Under the pieces are notes generated by a model. It was not told the origin of the DNA, searched no databases, and saw only the letters and a program-made list of their open reading frames with translations. Of a stretch of DNA of 64,000 nucleotides, positions 8,762-17,251 are shown one piece after another. Position 1 is the stretch's first letter. Every line of letters begins with the position of its first letter. Position numbers and translations under genes: made by a program. The stretch is from JAGVSR01 sp963825555. Lineage in GTDB: Bacteria > Pseudomonadota > Alphaproteobacteria > Rhizobiales > Hyphomicrobiaceae. The stretch spans positions 109,092 to 173,091 of the forward strand of contig CAWGTZ010000009.1 in NCBI GenBank assembly GCA_963825555.1, written 5' to 3'.

Positions 8762-9490
8762 ATGTCCTACGCCGTAGAAGTGTCAAGCCCCGCCGTGAGA
8801 AAAGCAAAGCCCCGCTCCCGTACACCCCGCGGTTTGGATCGTGCAGCGATCCTCGAGGCGGCGTTCGCCCTGTTCGACGAGGTCGGGGAGGCTGGGTTTT
8901 CAGTGCGAAAGGTGGGCGCGGCCATGGGCATCGACCCCATGACGGTGTTGCACCATTTCAAGTCCAAAGAGGAGTTGCTTCGTCAGATCGCCGACCGCGC
9001 GCTGGGCTCCATCGCCCTGCCCAAGCCTTCCGGCACCTGGCAGGGGGACTTGAGGAACGTGGCATCGGCCTATCGGGAACTGGCCCATCGCCACCCGCGC
9101 CTTTTCCATCTCCATTTCCGTTTTCACGCAACGGGCGCCGCCGATCATGCCTCGAGCGAAGTCGTTTACCGGGCGCTGGTCGATGCGGGCCTGCCGCCCA
9201 AGGACGCGGCTGGGCTCGGTCTCGCGTTCTATGCTTTTGTACTGGGCTTTGCGCTCGCCGAGATCGAGGGCCTGCTACGGCCGCTCGACGGTGCAGAAGA
9301 AGAGGAAATGGTGGCACTCGATCCGGAGGCCTATCCGGCAACGTGCGCGTTGCTGCCCGCGTTCCGCATGCTTGATCCCGATCATGCCTTCGCGGCTGCC
9401 GTCGAGGCCTTCATCGGTGGAATAGCGCAGCGCCAGAGGTCTGCGGCGGCAAGCAGTGGTCCGTCTCAGCTATCGTTGTCGAAGACGTAG
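8762..9490 (+). CDS. TetR/AcrR family transcriptional regulator
   Basis: 242-aa DNA-binding regulator. Residues ~25-75 form the TetR helix-turn-helix: GLDRAAILEAAFALFDE, then FSVRKVGAAMGIDPMTVLHHF with the typical recognition helix ending in HHFKSKEELL. The rest is an alpha-helical ligand/dimerisation domain of the TetR_C type, containing RHPRLFHLHF and GLGLAFYAFVLGFALAEIEG. It diverges from spuC, the usual arrangement for a local repressor of the adjacent operon, so polyamine-derived ligands are a reasonable guess. Its last 25 nt overlap the convergent 3' end of phoB. Confidence 0.87.
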   Translation: MSYAVEVSSPAVRKAKPRSRTPRGLDRAAILEAAFALFDEVGEAGFSVRKVGAAMGIDPMTVLHHFKSKEELLRQIADRALGSIALPKPSGTWQGDLRNVASAYRELAHRHPRLFHLHFRFHATGAADHASSEVVYRALVDAGLPPKDAAGLGLAFYAFVLGFALAEIEGLLRPLDGAEEEEMVALDPEAYPATCALLPAFRMLDPDHAFAAAVEAFIGGIAQRQRSAAASSGPSQLSLSKT

Positions 9491-10155
9491 CCGGCACCGC
9501 GGACTGTTCGGATCGGGTCGGGCTCGTTTCCCCGTACGATGGCCTTGCGCAGGCGGCCGACATGGACGTCCACGGTGCGCTCGTCGACGTCGGAGTCGCG
9601 GCCCCACGTGCCGTCGAGGAGCTGCGAGCGACTCAGCACCCGCCCCATGTTCTCCATGAACTGTTCCAAGAGCCTGTACTCGGTCGGACCTACATTGATT
9701 TCCCGGCCGAAGCGCGTGACGCGGTGAGCGACACGGTCGAGCTTGATGCCGCTGCCCTCGAGCACATCGGCGATCCGCTCCGGCGCGGCCCTGCGGAGCA
9801 AGGCCTTCACGCGCGCAACGAGTTCGGAAACCGAGAAGGGCTTCACCACATAGTCGTCGGCGCCGGTCTGCAACCCGCGGATGCGGTCACCTTCCTCGCC
9901 GCGCGCCGTCAACATGATGATGGGAAGGCCCTTGGTATCCTGCCGGGCGCGGATCTGACGGCAAATTTCAATGCCGGCAAGCCCCGGCAGCATCCAATCC
10001 AGTACGACGAGATCGGGCTTTTCCTCGTTGAGCACCAGCATGGCGTCGCTACCCGAGGCGACGTGAACGACGGCGTAGCCTTCCGCCTCCAGATTATAGG
10101 TGAGCAGGGTGACGAGTGATTCCTCGTCTTCAACAATCAGGACCTTCGCTGGCAT
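9466..10155 (-). CDS. phoB: phosphate regulon response regulator PhoB
   Basis: 229-aa OmpR-class regulator. The receiver domain (1-120) has the acidic pocket EDEES, phospho-acceptor Asp in LVVLDWMLPG, Thr in IIMLTARGEE and Lys in DYVVKPFS. The C-terminal winged helix (~130-229) includes VGPTEYRLLEQFMENMGRVLSRSQLLD and the recognition region RTVDVHVGRLRKAI. PhoB activates phosphate-starvation genes after phosphorylation by PhoR. It is the last gene of the phoR-pstSCAB-phoU-phoB array, 38 nt after phoU. The 3' end runs 25 nt into tetR on the other strand. Confidence 0.96.
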   Translation of the reverse strand: MPAKVLIVEDEESLVTLLTYNLEAEGYAVVHVASGSDAMLVLNEEKPDLVVLDWMLPGLAGIEICRQIRARQDTKGLPIIMLTARGEEGDRIRGLQTGADDYVVKPFSVSELVARVKALLRRAAPERIADVLEGSGIKLDRVAHRVTRFGREINVGPTEYRLLEQFMENMGRVLSRSQLLDGTWGRDSDVDERTVDVHVGRLRKAIVRGNEPDPIRTVRGAGYVFDNDS

Positions 10156-10193
10156 TCAGTTCATCTCGCGTCCGTTTCTGGTTCTTCTGGTCT

Positions 10194-10910
10194 TCATCGC
10201 GCGGGGCTCGAAAGGAGCGTCGAGCTGGTCGTGTCTCCCTTCGGACGCTCGCCTTCCGGCGGGGAGCCGCGCGTCATGTAGGTAACCGTCTCGGCGATGT
10301 TCGTCGTGTGATCGCCGATGCGCTCCACGTTCTTTGCAACGAACAGCAGATGCGTGCACAGCCCGATGTTGCGCGGATCTTCCATCATGTAGGTGAGCAG
10401 TTCGCGGAACACGGAATTGTAGATAGCGTCGAGCTTTTCATCCGTGCGCCAAACGGCCAGAGCCCGCTCCGCGTCGCGCGCGGCGTAAGCATCCAGTACG
10501 TCTTTGAGCTGCTTGGAGGCCAGCTCCACCATGTGACGCAGGCCCGTCAGGAGGCCTTTGGGGTGGTTCTCGCCGGAAATGGCCAGCGCGCGCTTGGCGA
10601 TATTCTTTGCGAGATCTCCAATGCGCTCGAGTTCGCCGGCCACTTTCAGAACGGAGATGACCTGGCGCAGATCGTTTGCCAGCGGCTGCCTCCGCGCGAT
10701 CATGATGATGACCTGCTCTTCCAGCTCCTTGTGCAGGAGGTCGATCGTCGCATCGCTCGCAACGGTCGCCTCCGCCCGTGCCGGATTGTGGCCGACCAGA
10801 GCATTGAAGGATTCGCTGACGAGCTGCTCGGCGAGACCGCCCATTTGGCCGATCTTGTCGTCCAGAACCGCGAGCTCGCTCTCGTAGGCCTTAACGGTAT
10901 GGTCCATCAT
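10194..10910 (-). CDS. phoU: phosphate signalling protein PhoU
   Basis: 238-aa all-helical protein of two PhoU repeats, each with an acidic metal-binding signature: GELERIGDLAKNIA in the first half and KNVERIGDHTTNIAE in the second. It links the Pst transporter to PhoR and dampens Pho output when phosphate is plentiful. It starts MMDHTVKAYESELAVLDDKI and sits between pstB and phoB in the standard order. Length and motifs are normal and the gene is intact, unlike pstS and phoR in the same locus. Confidence 0.96.
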   Translation of the reverse strand: MMDHTVKAYESELAVLDDKIGQMGGLAEQLVSESFNALVGHNPARAEATVASDATIDLLHKELEEQVIIMIARRQPLANDLRQVISVLKVAGELERIGDLAKNIAKRALAISGENHPKGLLTGLRHMVELASKQLKDVLDAYAARDAERALAVWRTDEKLDAIYNSVFRELLTYMMEDPRNIGLCTHLLFVAKNVERIGDHTTNIAETVTYMTRGSPPEGERPKGDTTSSTLLSSPAR

Positions 10911-10962
10911 ATTGCCTCTCGTATGCTCTCAGGCGCGAAGACGCGGACGGGTGGCGCGGCGC

Positions 10963-11784
10963 TCAGCCGAAGCGGCCGGTGATGTAGTCCTGCGTGCGCT
11001 TGTCGTTTGGATTAGTGAACATCTGGGTCGTGTCGCCTTCTTCGACGAGAATGCCGAGATGGAAGAAGGCGGTACGCTGTGACACGCGGGCGGCCTGCTG
11101 CATGGAGTGCGTTACGATGACCATCGTGTAGTTCTCCTTCAGCTCGTCCATCAGCTCCTCGACCCTCGCAGTCGCGATCGGATCCAGAGCCGAGCAAGGT
11201 TCGTCCATCAGGATCACCTCGGGCTTGGTCGCGATGGCGCGGGCAATGCACAGACGCTGCTGCTGGCCGCCTGAAAGACCGGTCCCAGGCTCGTTGAGGC
11301 GGTCCTTCACTTCCTTCCACAGTCCGGCCTTCTCCAGGCTCGTGGTGACGACCTCCTCCAGGTCGGCCTTGCTGCGCACGAGGCCGTGGATGCGCGGACC
11401 GTAGGCGACGTTCTCGAAGATGGATTTCGGGAAAGGGTTCGGTTTCTGAAACACCATGCCCACCCGTGCGCGCAGCTGCACGACGTCCAGGTTCTTGTCG
11501 TGGATGTCCTGCCCGTCGATCCGAATGTCACCAGTGACGCGGCAGGAGGGGATCGTGTCGTTCATACGGTTGATGCAGCGCAGGAGCGTGGACTTCCCGC
11601 AGCCGGACGGACCGATGAACGCCGTGACGGAATTTTCCGGGATACTGACGTTGACGTCGAAGAGAGCCTGCTTTTGGCCATAGAACACGCACACGTCGCG
11701 CACTCTGATCTTCGTGTTCTTCGTCTTCGCTGGCTCTTGAAGCGTCGTCGTCATGGGTGTGATCTGCACGTTCTGGTCCATCAT
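10963..11784 (-). CDS. pstB: phosphate ABC transporter ATP-binding protein PstB
   Basis: 273-aa ABC ATPase that powers phosphate uptake by PstSCA. It shows Walker A GPSGCGKST, Q-loop VFQKPNPFP, signature LSGGQQQRL, Walker B VILMDEPCSALDP, and the switch His in VIVTHSMQQA. The C-terminus DKRTQDYITGRFG is characteristic of PstB. It begins with an ~25-residue N-terminal tail. MMDQNVQITPM is the annotated start, but MTTTLQEPAKTK eleven codons later is an alternative. It follows pstA by 12 nt. Confidence 0.96.
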   Translation of the reverse strand: MMDQNVQITPMTTTLQEPAKTKNTKIRVRDVCVFYGQKQALFDVNVSIPENSVTAFIGPSGCGKSTLLRCINRMNDTIPSCRVTGDIRIDGQDIHDKNLDVVQLRARVGMVFQKPNPFPKSIFENVAYGPRIHGLVRSKADLEEVVTTSLEKAGLWKEVKDRLNEPGTGLSGGQQQRLCIARAIATKPEVILMDEPCSALDPIATARVEELMDELKENYTMVIVTHSMQQAARVSQRTAFFHLGILVEEGDTTQMFTNPNDKRTQDYITGRFG

Positions 11785-11796
11785 CTCAGATCCTTT

Positions 11797-13116
11797 CTAC
11801 CACTTGCGCTCGACTTTGCGGCGCAGATAGACGGCTGCGGCGTTCATCACGAACAGGAACATCAGGAGTACGATCGTCGCGCCGGCCGTGCGTTCGACGA
11901 ACCCTCGCTCAGCAGACGTGGCCCACATGTAGATCTGGACGGGCAGGGCCGTGGCGGGCTCCAGCGGCGTCGAGGGGGGATCGACGACAAAGGCCACCAT
12001 GCCGATCATCAGCAGTGGGGCGGTCTCGCCAAGCGCCTGCACAAGACCGATGATAGTGCCCGTCAGGATGCCGGGCAGGGCCAGCGGAAGGACATGATGG
12101 GTCAGCGTCTGCATGCGGGAGGCGCCGACCCCGAGTGCGGCCTCCCGGATAGAAGGCGGCACAGCGCGAATGGCGGCCCGGGTTGCGATGATGATCGTCG
12201 GAAGGGTCATCAGCGAAAGCACGAGACCGCCCACGAGCGAGGCCGAGCGCGGCAGGCCCATGAAGTTGATGAACACGGCAAGGCCCAGGAGTCCGAAGAC
12301 GATCGACGGAACGGCCGCGAGGTTGTTGATGTTCACCTCGATGACGTCGGTTAACCTGTTTTTTGGTGCGAACTCTTCCAGGTAGGCGGCCGCCGCGACA
12401 CCGAGGGGAACGGCGAGCAGCAAGACGGTCATCATCATGTAGAACGACCCGATGAGCGCGACGAAGAGGCCCGACGACTCCGGCTGGCTCGATGCTCCGA
12501 ACTCGAAAAGCCCCCAGTTGAAGCGCTTCTGAAGAACGCCCGTCTCGACCAGTTTGTCGGCCCAGCCGACCTGACGGTCATTGAGTTGGCGGCGGTCCTC
12601 GGGGGTATCGCGGCTGATCGATCCTTTGAGCAGGGCGTCGACATTACCGTGGGCGAGCAGCCAGAAGCGCACTGTTTGCCCGATGAGGTCCCGGTCATCC
12701 AGGACCCGATCACGGATCTGCACGTCGATCGCGCGGGAGAGCATGTCACGAATGTCGCGGCGGGCCTTCTTGTCGGTCTCCGCGACACCGAGCGTCTTGG
12801 CAAGCGCGGAGCGGGCGAGCTTGTCGTAGTTTGCGGTCCGGATTGAGGTGTCCGTCACGTTGCCGGAACTGTCGCGGAACTCGGCCGGGTCGAGATAGAC
12901 CTCGACATTGTATTCGGACTGAAGGAACGCCGACCAGCCGTTGCCGATGATGGACGTAAAGAGCGCCACGAGGAAACCGAGCGCGATCAGGATCGCAAAC
13001 AGTCCATAGGCCCGAAAACGGCGTTCGGCGGCATAACGGCGCCTCAGGTGCGCGGGGTCGTTGAGCGCGGGCTGGGCGGCGGGACCGCCCGCCGGGAGGG
13101 TTTCCTGCATCGCCAT
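11797..13116 (-). CDS. pstA: phosphate ABC transporter permease PstA
   Basis: 439-aa inner-membrane permease. An N-terminal membrane helix (~40-60, GLFAILIALGFLVALF) is followed by a ~150-residue extracytoplasmic segment of the kind seen in alphaproteobacterial PstA, then the conserved BPD transporter domain with MTVLLLAVPLGVAAAAYLEEF, VIEVNINNLAAVPSIVFG, the cytoplasmic EAA-like loop REAALGVGASRMQTLTHHVLP, and LGETAPLLMIG. Its ATG shares one base with the pstC stop codon (TAATG), so translation is probably coupled. Longer than the ~300-aa enterobacterial PstA because of the N-terminal insert. Confidence 0.95.
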   Translation of the reverse strand: MAMQETLPAGGPAAQPALNDPAHLRRRYAAERRFRAYGLFAILIALGFLVALFTSIIGNGWSAFLQSEYNVEVYLDPAEFRDSSGNVTDTSIRTANYDKLARSALAKTLGVAETDKKARRDIRDMLSRAIDVQIRDRVLDDRDLIGQTVRFWLLAHGNVDALLKGSISRDTPEDRRQLNDRQVGWADKLVETGVLQKRFNWGLFEFGASSQPESSGLFVALIGSFYMMMTVLLLAVPLGVAAAAYLEEFAPKNRLTDVIEVNINNLAAVPSIVFGLLGLAVFINFMGLPRSASLVGGLVLSLMTLPTIIIATRAAIRAVPPSIREAALGVGASRMQTLTHHVLPLALPGILTGTIIGLVQALGETAPLLMIGMVAFVVDPPSTPLEPATALPVQIYMWATSAERGFVERTAGATIVLLMFLFVMNAAAVYLRRKVERKW

Positions 13117-14594
13117 TATTCGTACTGCTCCCGGTATTTGCGCACGATGTAAAGGGCGTAGACGTTGAGGGCGAGCGTGATCACGAACAAGGTCAGACCA
13201 AGTGCGAACGCGACCAGGGTCTGCGGGCTGTCGAACTCCAGGTCACCCGTGAGCTGGCTCACGATCTTCACCGTCATGGTGGTCACCGGCTCGAGCGGAT
13301 TGAGCGTCAAGTTGGCGGCGATGCCGGCGGCGAGCACGACGATCATCGTCTCGCCGATTGCGCGGGAAGCGGCAAGTAGCACCGCGCCCACGATGCCGGG
13401 CAGGGCGGCGGGCAGCACCACCTTCTTGATGGTCTCGGATCGCGTCGCGCCAAGCCCCAGAGAGCCTTCGCGCAGCGACTGCGGGACTGAATTGATGATG
13501 TCGTCCGACAGCGAGGAGACGAACGGGATGATCATGACGCCCATGACGATGCCCGCCGTCAGGACGCTCGTGGCTGCGATTTCCAGTCCGACGGAGGCGC
13601 CGACATCGCGCAGCATCGGGCCGAAGGTCACCAGCGCAAAGAACCCGTAGACGATGGTCGGGATACCGGCCAGAATTTCCAGGACAGGCTTCGCCACAGC
13701 GCGGAAGCGATTGCTTGCGTATTCCGACATGTAGATCGCCGCGAAGAGCCCCACCGGCACGGCGACGGCCAGCGCCACGAACGAAATGAAGAGGGTGCCC
13801 CACAGGAGCGGCAGGAGGCCGAACTGGCCTTCGTCGCCGCCGGCACGTCCCGCTGCCGAGAAGCGCGGGTCCCAGACCGTGCCCAGGAAGAAGTTGGACG
13901 GCGAAACCTTCTGGAAGAAATGAATTGTCTCGAAGACGACCGAGAGCACGATGCCGAGAGTGGTCAGAATGGCCACCAGAGACGCCGCGATCAGCGCGCC
14001 CTTCATGACGGTCTCGACCCGGTTGCGGGCATGGAACGGCGGCGTGATCCGGGCGAGCCCGAAGACGAATCCGCCTATGGCGACGAGACCGGCCAGGATC
14101 GTGATCGCAAGCCGGCTTTGGTCGGCAGCGACCGCCTGGTCATAGGCGGCACTCAAGATGTAGGGCTCCGGCGCCGAGCCGAGCACGGCGCCGTTGGCGG
14201 CCAGAACTCGTTGCGCCTCGTCCCCGGTCGAAAAGCCCAGGCGCGCGTTCTCGATCGTTTTGCGGTCGTCGTCCGATAGCGACGGAATGGCGGCGGCGAT
14301 CTTGTCGATCTGTCCGGTGATGAGCGTTCGCTGGGCGGGGGACAACTCCGACACGGCGGCGGGCAGGTGGCTGGCCGTGATGCTGCGAAGAACGGTCGAC
14401 TCTCCTGCTGCCCAGGCGAGCGCGAGTAGCGCGGCTGGAAGCGCCGTTACGATCGCGAGATACGCGCCATGATAGCCAGGGCGAGAATGAGGGCGCACAC
14501 CCCGATCCAGCTGGGAGACGATCCGTGAGAAACCGGTGAAGAAAGCTACGGCAGCGGCGACTAGGAGTGTCAGAAGTATGAAAGATGTCGGCAC
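13116..14594 (-). CDS. pstC: phosphate ABC transporter permease PstC
   Basis: 492-aa permease with about eight membrane helices. The N-terminal third (VPTSFILLTLLVAAAVAFF onward) is the long extension of alphaproteobacterial PstC. The BPD core has FISFVALAVAVPVGLFAAIYMSEYA, VLEILAGIPTIVYGFFAL, REGSLGLGATRSETIKKVVLP (EAA loop) and AIGETMIVVLAAG. I start at GTG 14594, which has AGAGG 8 nt upstream; the longer open frame to 14633 has no such site. The gene follows the pstS stem-loop and overlaps pstA by one base. Confidence 0.93.
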   Translation of the reverse strand: MPTSFILLTLLVAAAVAFFTGFSRIVSQLDRGVRPHSRPGYHGAYLAIVTALPAALLALAWAAGESTVLRSITASHLPAAVSELSPAQRTLITGQIDKIAAAIPSLSDDDRKTIENARLGFSTGDEAQRVLAANGAVLGSAPEPYILSAAYDQAVAADQSRLAITILAGLVAIGGFVFGLARITPPFHARNRVETVMKGALIAASLVAILTTLGIVLSVVFETIHFFQKVSPSNFFLGTVWDPRFSAAGRAGGDEGQFGLLPLLWGTLFISFVALAVAVPVGLFAAIYMSEYASNRFRAVAKPVLEILAGIPTIVYGFFALVTFGPMLRDVGASVGLEIAATSVLTAGIVMGVMIIPFVSSLSDDIINSVPQSLREGSLGLGATRSETIKKVVLPAALPGIVGAVLLAASRAIGETMIVVLAAGIAANLTLNPLEPVTTMTVKIVSQLTGDLEFDSPQTLVAFALGLTLFVITLALNVYALYIVRKYREQYE

Positions 14595-14672
14595 GCTGTC
14601 AGCCTCTTTAAAACCGCCGCGGCCGCGAAACACAGGTCCCGGGGCCGCGTGGGTCTTATGATTGTCGCGAAA

Positions 14673-14698
14673 CCGGGGCCGGTTGTCTCCGGCCCCGG
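14673..14698 (-). terminator. GC-rich stem-loop after pstS
   Basis: Perfect 10-bp inverted repeat CCGGGGCCGG / CCGGCCCCGG with a 6-nt loop, starting 8 nt past the pstS stop on the minus strand. On that strand it is followed only by TTT and not a long U tract. It may act as a partial terminator or 3' stabiliser, the usual way for cells to make more PstS than permease. Stem is seen directly; role is inferred. Confidence 0.7.
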
Positions 14699-14706
14699 GA
14701 ACGCTG

Positions 14707-15760
14707 TTACATGGTCTTCATATCCTTGACGAGCGTCTGGACTTCCGAGCGCTCCTCGTCGGGGAGCGGCACCAGCCCGTACTCGGCGAGCGGACCATCA
14801 GGATCGATGATCTTGTCCGAGGTGAAGAACTCCACGTACTCCTTCAGGCCGGGGATCACGCCGATATGCGCCTTCTTTACATAGAAGAAGAGCGGGCGCG
14901 AAACCGGATACTTGCCTTCTGAGATCGTGTCCACCGACGGGGTAACGCCCGACATGGTGGCAACCTTCAGCTTGTCGGTATTGTTCTCGTAGAATGAGAG
15001 GCCGAATACGCCGACGCCCTTCGGGTTCGACTTGAGACGGGCGAGCGTCTCGGTGTAGTCGCCGTCGATATCGACGGTGCCGCCGTCCTTGCGGACCTTG
15101 ATGCAGGCCTTGTCGGCCGCCTTGGCCTTTGCCTTGTCGTCTTCACCCTCGGCGCTGGCCAGGTGGAGCTTGTCGCCGCCGCTGGCCTTGCAGCCGGCAT
15201 GCATGACCTTCTCTTCGAACACTTCGCGCGTGCCGTGCTTTTCACCCGGGATGTAGGCGACGATCGGCCAGTCGGGCAGTGCGTCATTCACCTGCTTCCA
15301 CGTCTTGTTCGGATTATCGACCAACTTGCCGTCGACCGGAACCTTATCGGCGAGCGCGAGGTAGACGTCCTTCGGCTCCAGTGCCCAGGGTTCGCCGCCG
15401 GCGTCGGTTGCGAACACGATGCCGTCGTAGCCGAACTTGACCTCGAGGATGTCCTTCACGCCGGCATCGGCACAGGACTTGACTTCGCCCTCTTTGATCT
15501 TGCGCGAAGAGTTGGCGATATCAATCGTATTGGCGCCGACGCCTTGGCAGAACTGCTTGAGGCCGGCCGAAGAACCGCCCGAACTCGACAACGGGCGTCT
15601 TGAAATTGCCGAACGCCTTGCCAAACTGTTCAGCCACGATGTTCGCATAGGGAAGGACGGTGGACGAGCCGGCGATCTGAACCTGATCGCGGGCCTGGGC
15701 TGCGGTCGAGAGCGCGAGACCGCCCACAACGGCGACCGTGAATAAGGTAGCCTTGTTCAT
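14707..15760 (-). pseudogene. pstS: phosphate-binding protein PstS, one-base frameshift
   Basis: Periplasmic phosphate receptor of the Pst transporter. The signal peptide and first ~58 residues (MNKATLFTVAVVGGLALSTAAQA, then IAGSSTVLPYANIVAEQFG) are in one frame and stop matching the family after TPVVE. The match resumes as SGGSSAGLKQFCQGVG in the next frame and runs to VQTLVKDMKTM. Removing one T from the minus-strand GAGTTCGGG (15582-15583 on plus) restores an intact ~350-codon gene; total span is 3n+1. Either a sequencing indel or a real lesion. It lies between phoR and pstC, with a stem-loop just after the stop. Confidence 0.9.
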
Positions 15761-15916
15761 CTAGGGAAACTCCTGTTGCCTGAACCGGCGGCGGCGTCCC
15801 GCTTGCCGGCACTATTGCGCGCGCCGCCTGTATTAACGCTCCAGGGCAAACCTTTTATGACGACCCATCCATCGGAAAAATATACAAAAAAAATTGATCA
15901 GACCCCGGCGCGTTAG
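15761..15916 (-). promoter_or_regulatory. AT-rich leader/promoter region of pstSCAB-phoU-phoB
   Basis: The 156 nt between phoR and pstS include the most AT-rich backbone stretch (15872-15896, runs of A/T on the minus strand), suitable for a promoter. A single Pho-box-like half site, CGTCAT, lies on the minus strand near 15859, but no tandem second half fits. AGGAG precedes the pstS ATG. PhoB control is expected from the locus but is not proved by a clear box. Confidence 0.4.
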
Positions 15917-17180
15917 CTAGCGAGTCGATAGCGCGTCGAGCACGACGGTGAAGGCCGAGCCTTTGCCGACTTCAGAGGTGATCTCGATTTCCCCCCGGTG
16001 GCGATTGAGGATGTGCTTCACGATGGCCAGTCCGAGCCCGGTGCCGCCCCGCTCCCGGCTGCGGGCGGTATCGACCCGGTAGAACCGCTCCGTAAGGCGC
16101 GGCAGGTGCTCCGGCGCGATTCCGGGCCCGTCGTCGGTCACGCGGATCAGGATATGCCCGTTGTTGCGGCCTTTGGGCCCGGGCTTGCGCTCCACCGCCA
16201 CTTCGACCCGTCCGCCGCTGCGTCCGTACTTGATGGCGTTGTGCACGAGGTTCTGGACGACCTGCTCCAGCTCGTCTTTGTCTCCCCGCACGTTCATGGG
16301 GCCCTCTGGGGGAACGAAGATCAACCGGGTGTCGGCCTCGTCGGCGAGCGGTTCGAGCCCGCGCAGAACCTCGGCAACGACCTCTCCCATTTCCACCACG
16401 CCCTCGGGCATCAGGTGAGCGCGCATCTCGATGCGGCTGAGGGAAAGGAGATCGTCCAGGATGCGGTTCATGCGACCGGCCTGCGCTTCCATAATGGACA
16501 GAAAGCGCTTTCTGGCCTCAGCGTCGCCGCGCGCGGGGCCCTGCAGCGTCTCGATGAACCCCTTGATGGAAGCCAGTGGCGTCCGCAGCTCATGGCTGGC
16601 ATTGGCAATGAAATCCGACCGCAATTGGGCCAGTCGCGCCTGTTCGCTCGTGTCGCGGAACTGCAGCAGGATCATGCTGCCGTCCGTCAGCAAGCTGCCC
16701 GTGACGAGGAATCGCTGGCCGCGGAGCATGCTCTCGGAAATCTCCGCGGTATCCGTCCGGCCGCGCTGCGTAACCCGTTCAACGAGGCGGATGAAATCGG
16801 GATTCGCGGCTCACCATTGTGAGCGGTTGGCCAGTCGCAAGCCCAGGAAACAGATGCACAGCGTGCGGATTGCAGGCGGTCACGCGGCGTTGCGGGTCCA
16901 CAAGAATGGTGGGGATTTCGAGTGCGTTGATCAACTCGGAAATATTGACCGGTAAAGGCGCGGGCGCGGCGTTTGCGCGTCCCGACTGTTGCGGGTTGCG
17001 ATCGTTCGTGGGCTTCAGCATCCATCCCAGAAGCAATCCCAGCGAAAGGGCCGTCAGGGCGGCAACGTGCGACGGCCAACCGAACGCGAGTCCTAGCACC
17101 AGGAGCGCGAGCAGCACCGCTCCGCCCCAGCGGAAAGCTGGGGGCAGGGAAGATAACCATGGCGCAAGCAACCGTGTCAT
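15917..17180 (-). pseudogene. phoR: phosphate sensor histidine kinase PhoR, one-base frameshift
   Basis: Membrane sensor kinase that phosphorylates PhoB. The N-terminal part (MTRLLAPWLSSLPPAFRW) has membrane helices at ~15-55 and a PAS-like start (INALEIPTILVDPQRRVTACNPHAVHLFP) that breaks at TMVSRE. The next frame continues NPDFIRLVERV, then the H box FIANASHELRTPLASIKGF, N box QNLVHNAIKYG, and G boxes DDGPGIAPEH and GGTGLGLAIVKHI. Deleting one base near plus-strand 16805-16808 rejoins the frames; the span is 3n+1. All catalytic boxes are otherwise intact. It precedes pstS in transcription order. Confidence 0.88.
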
Positions 17181-17251
17181 GCGGCACGGTATAGGCGGTC
17201 TTCACGCGTCCGGCCACTGCGGCGCAGCGCGCTTTCCTGCCATCGCCTGCG

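Noticed and set aside
15761..15916. Pho box upstream of pstS
   Set aside because: Only one CGTCAT-like half site; the second half at the required spacing does not fit.
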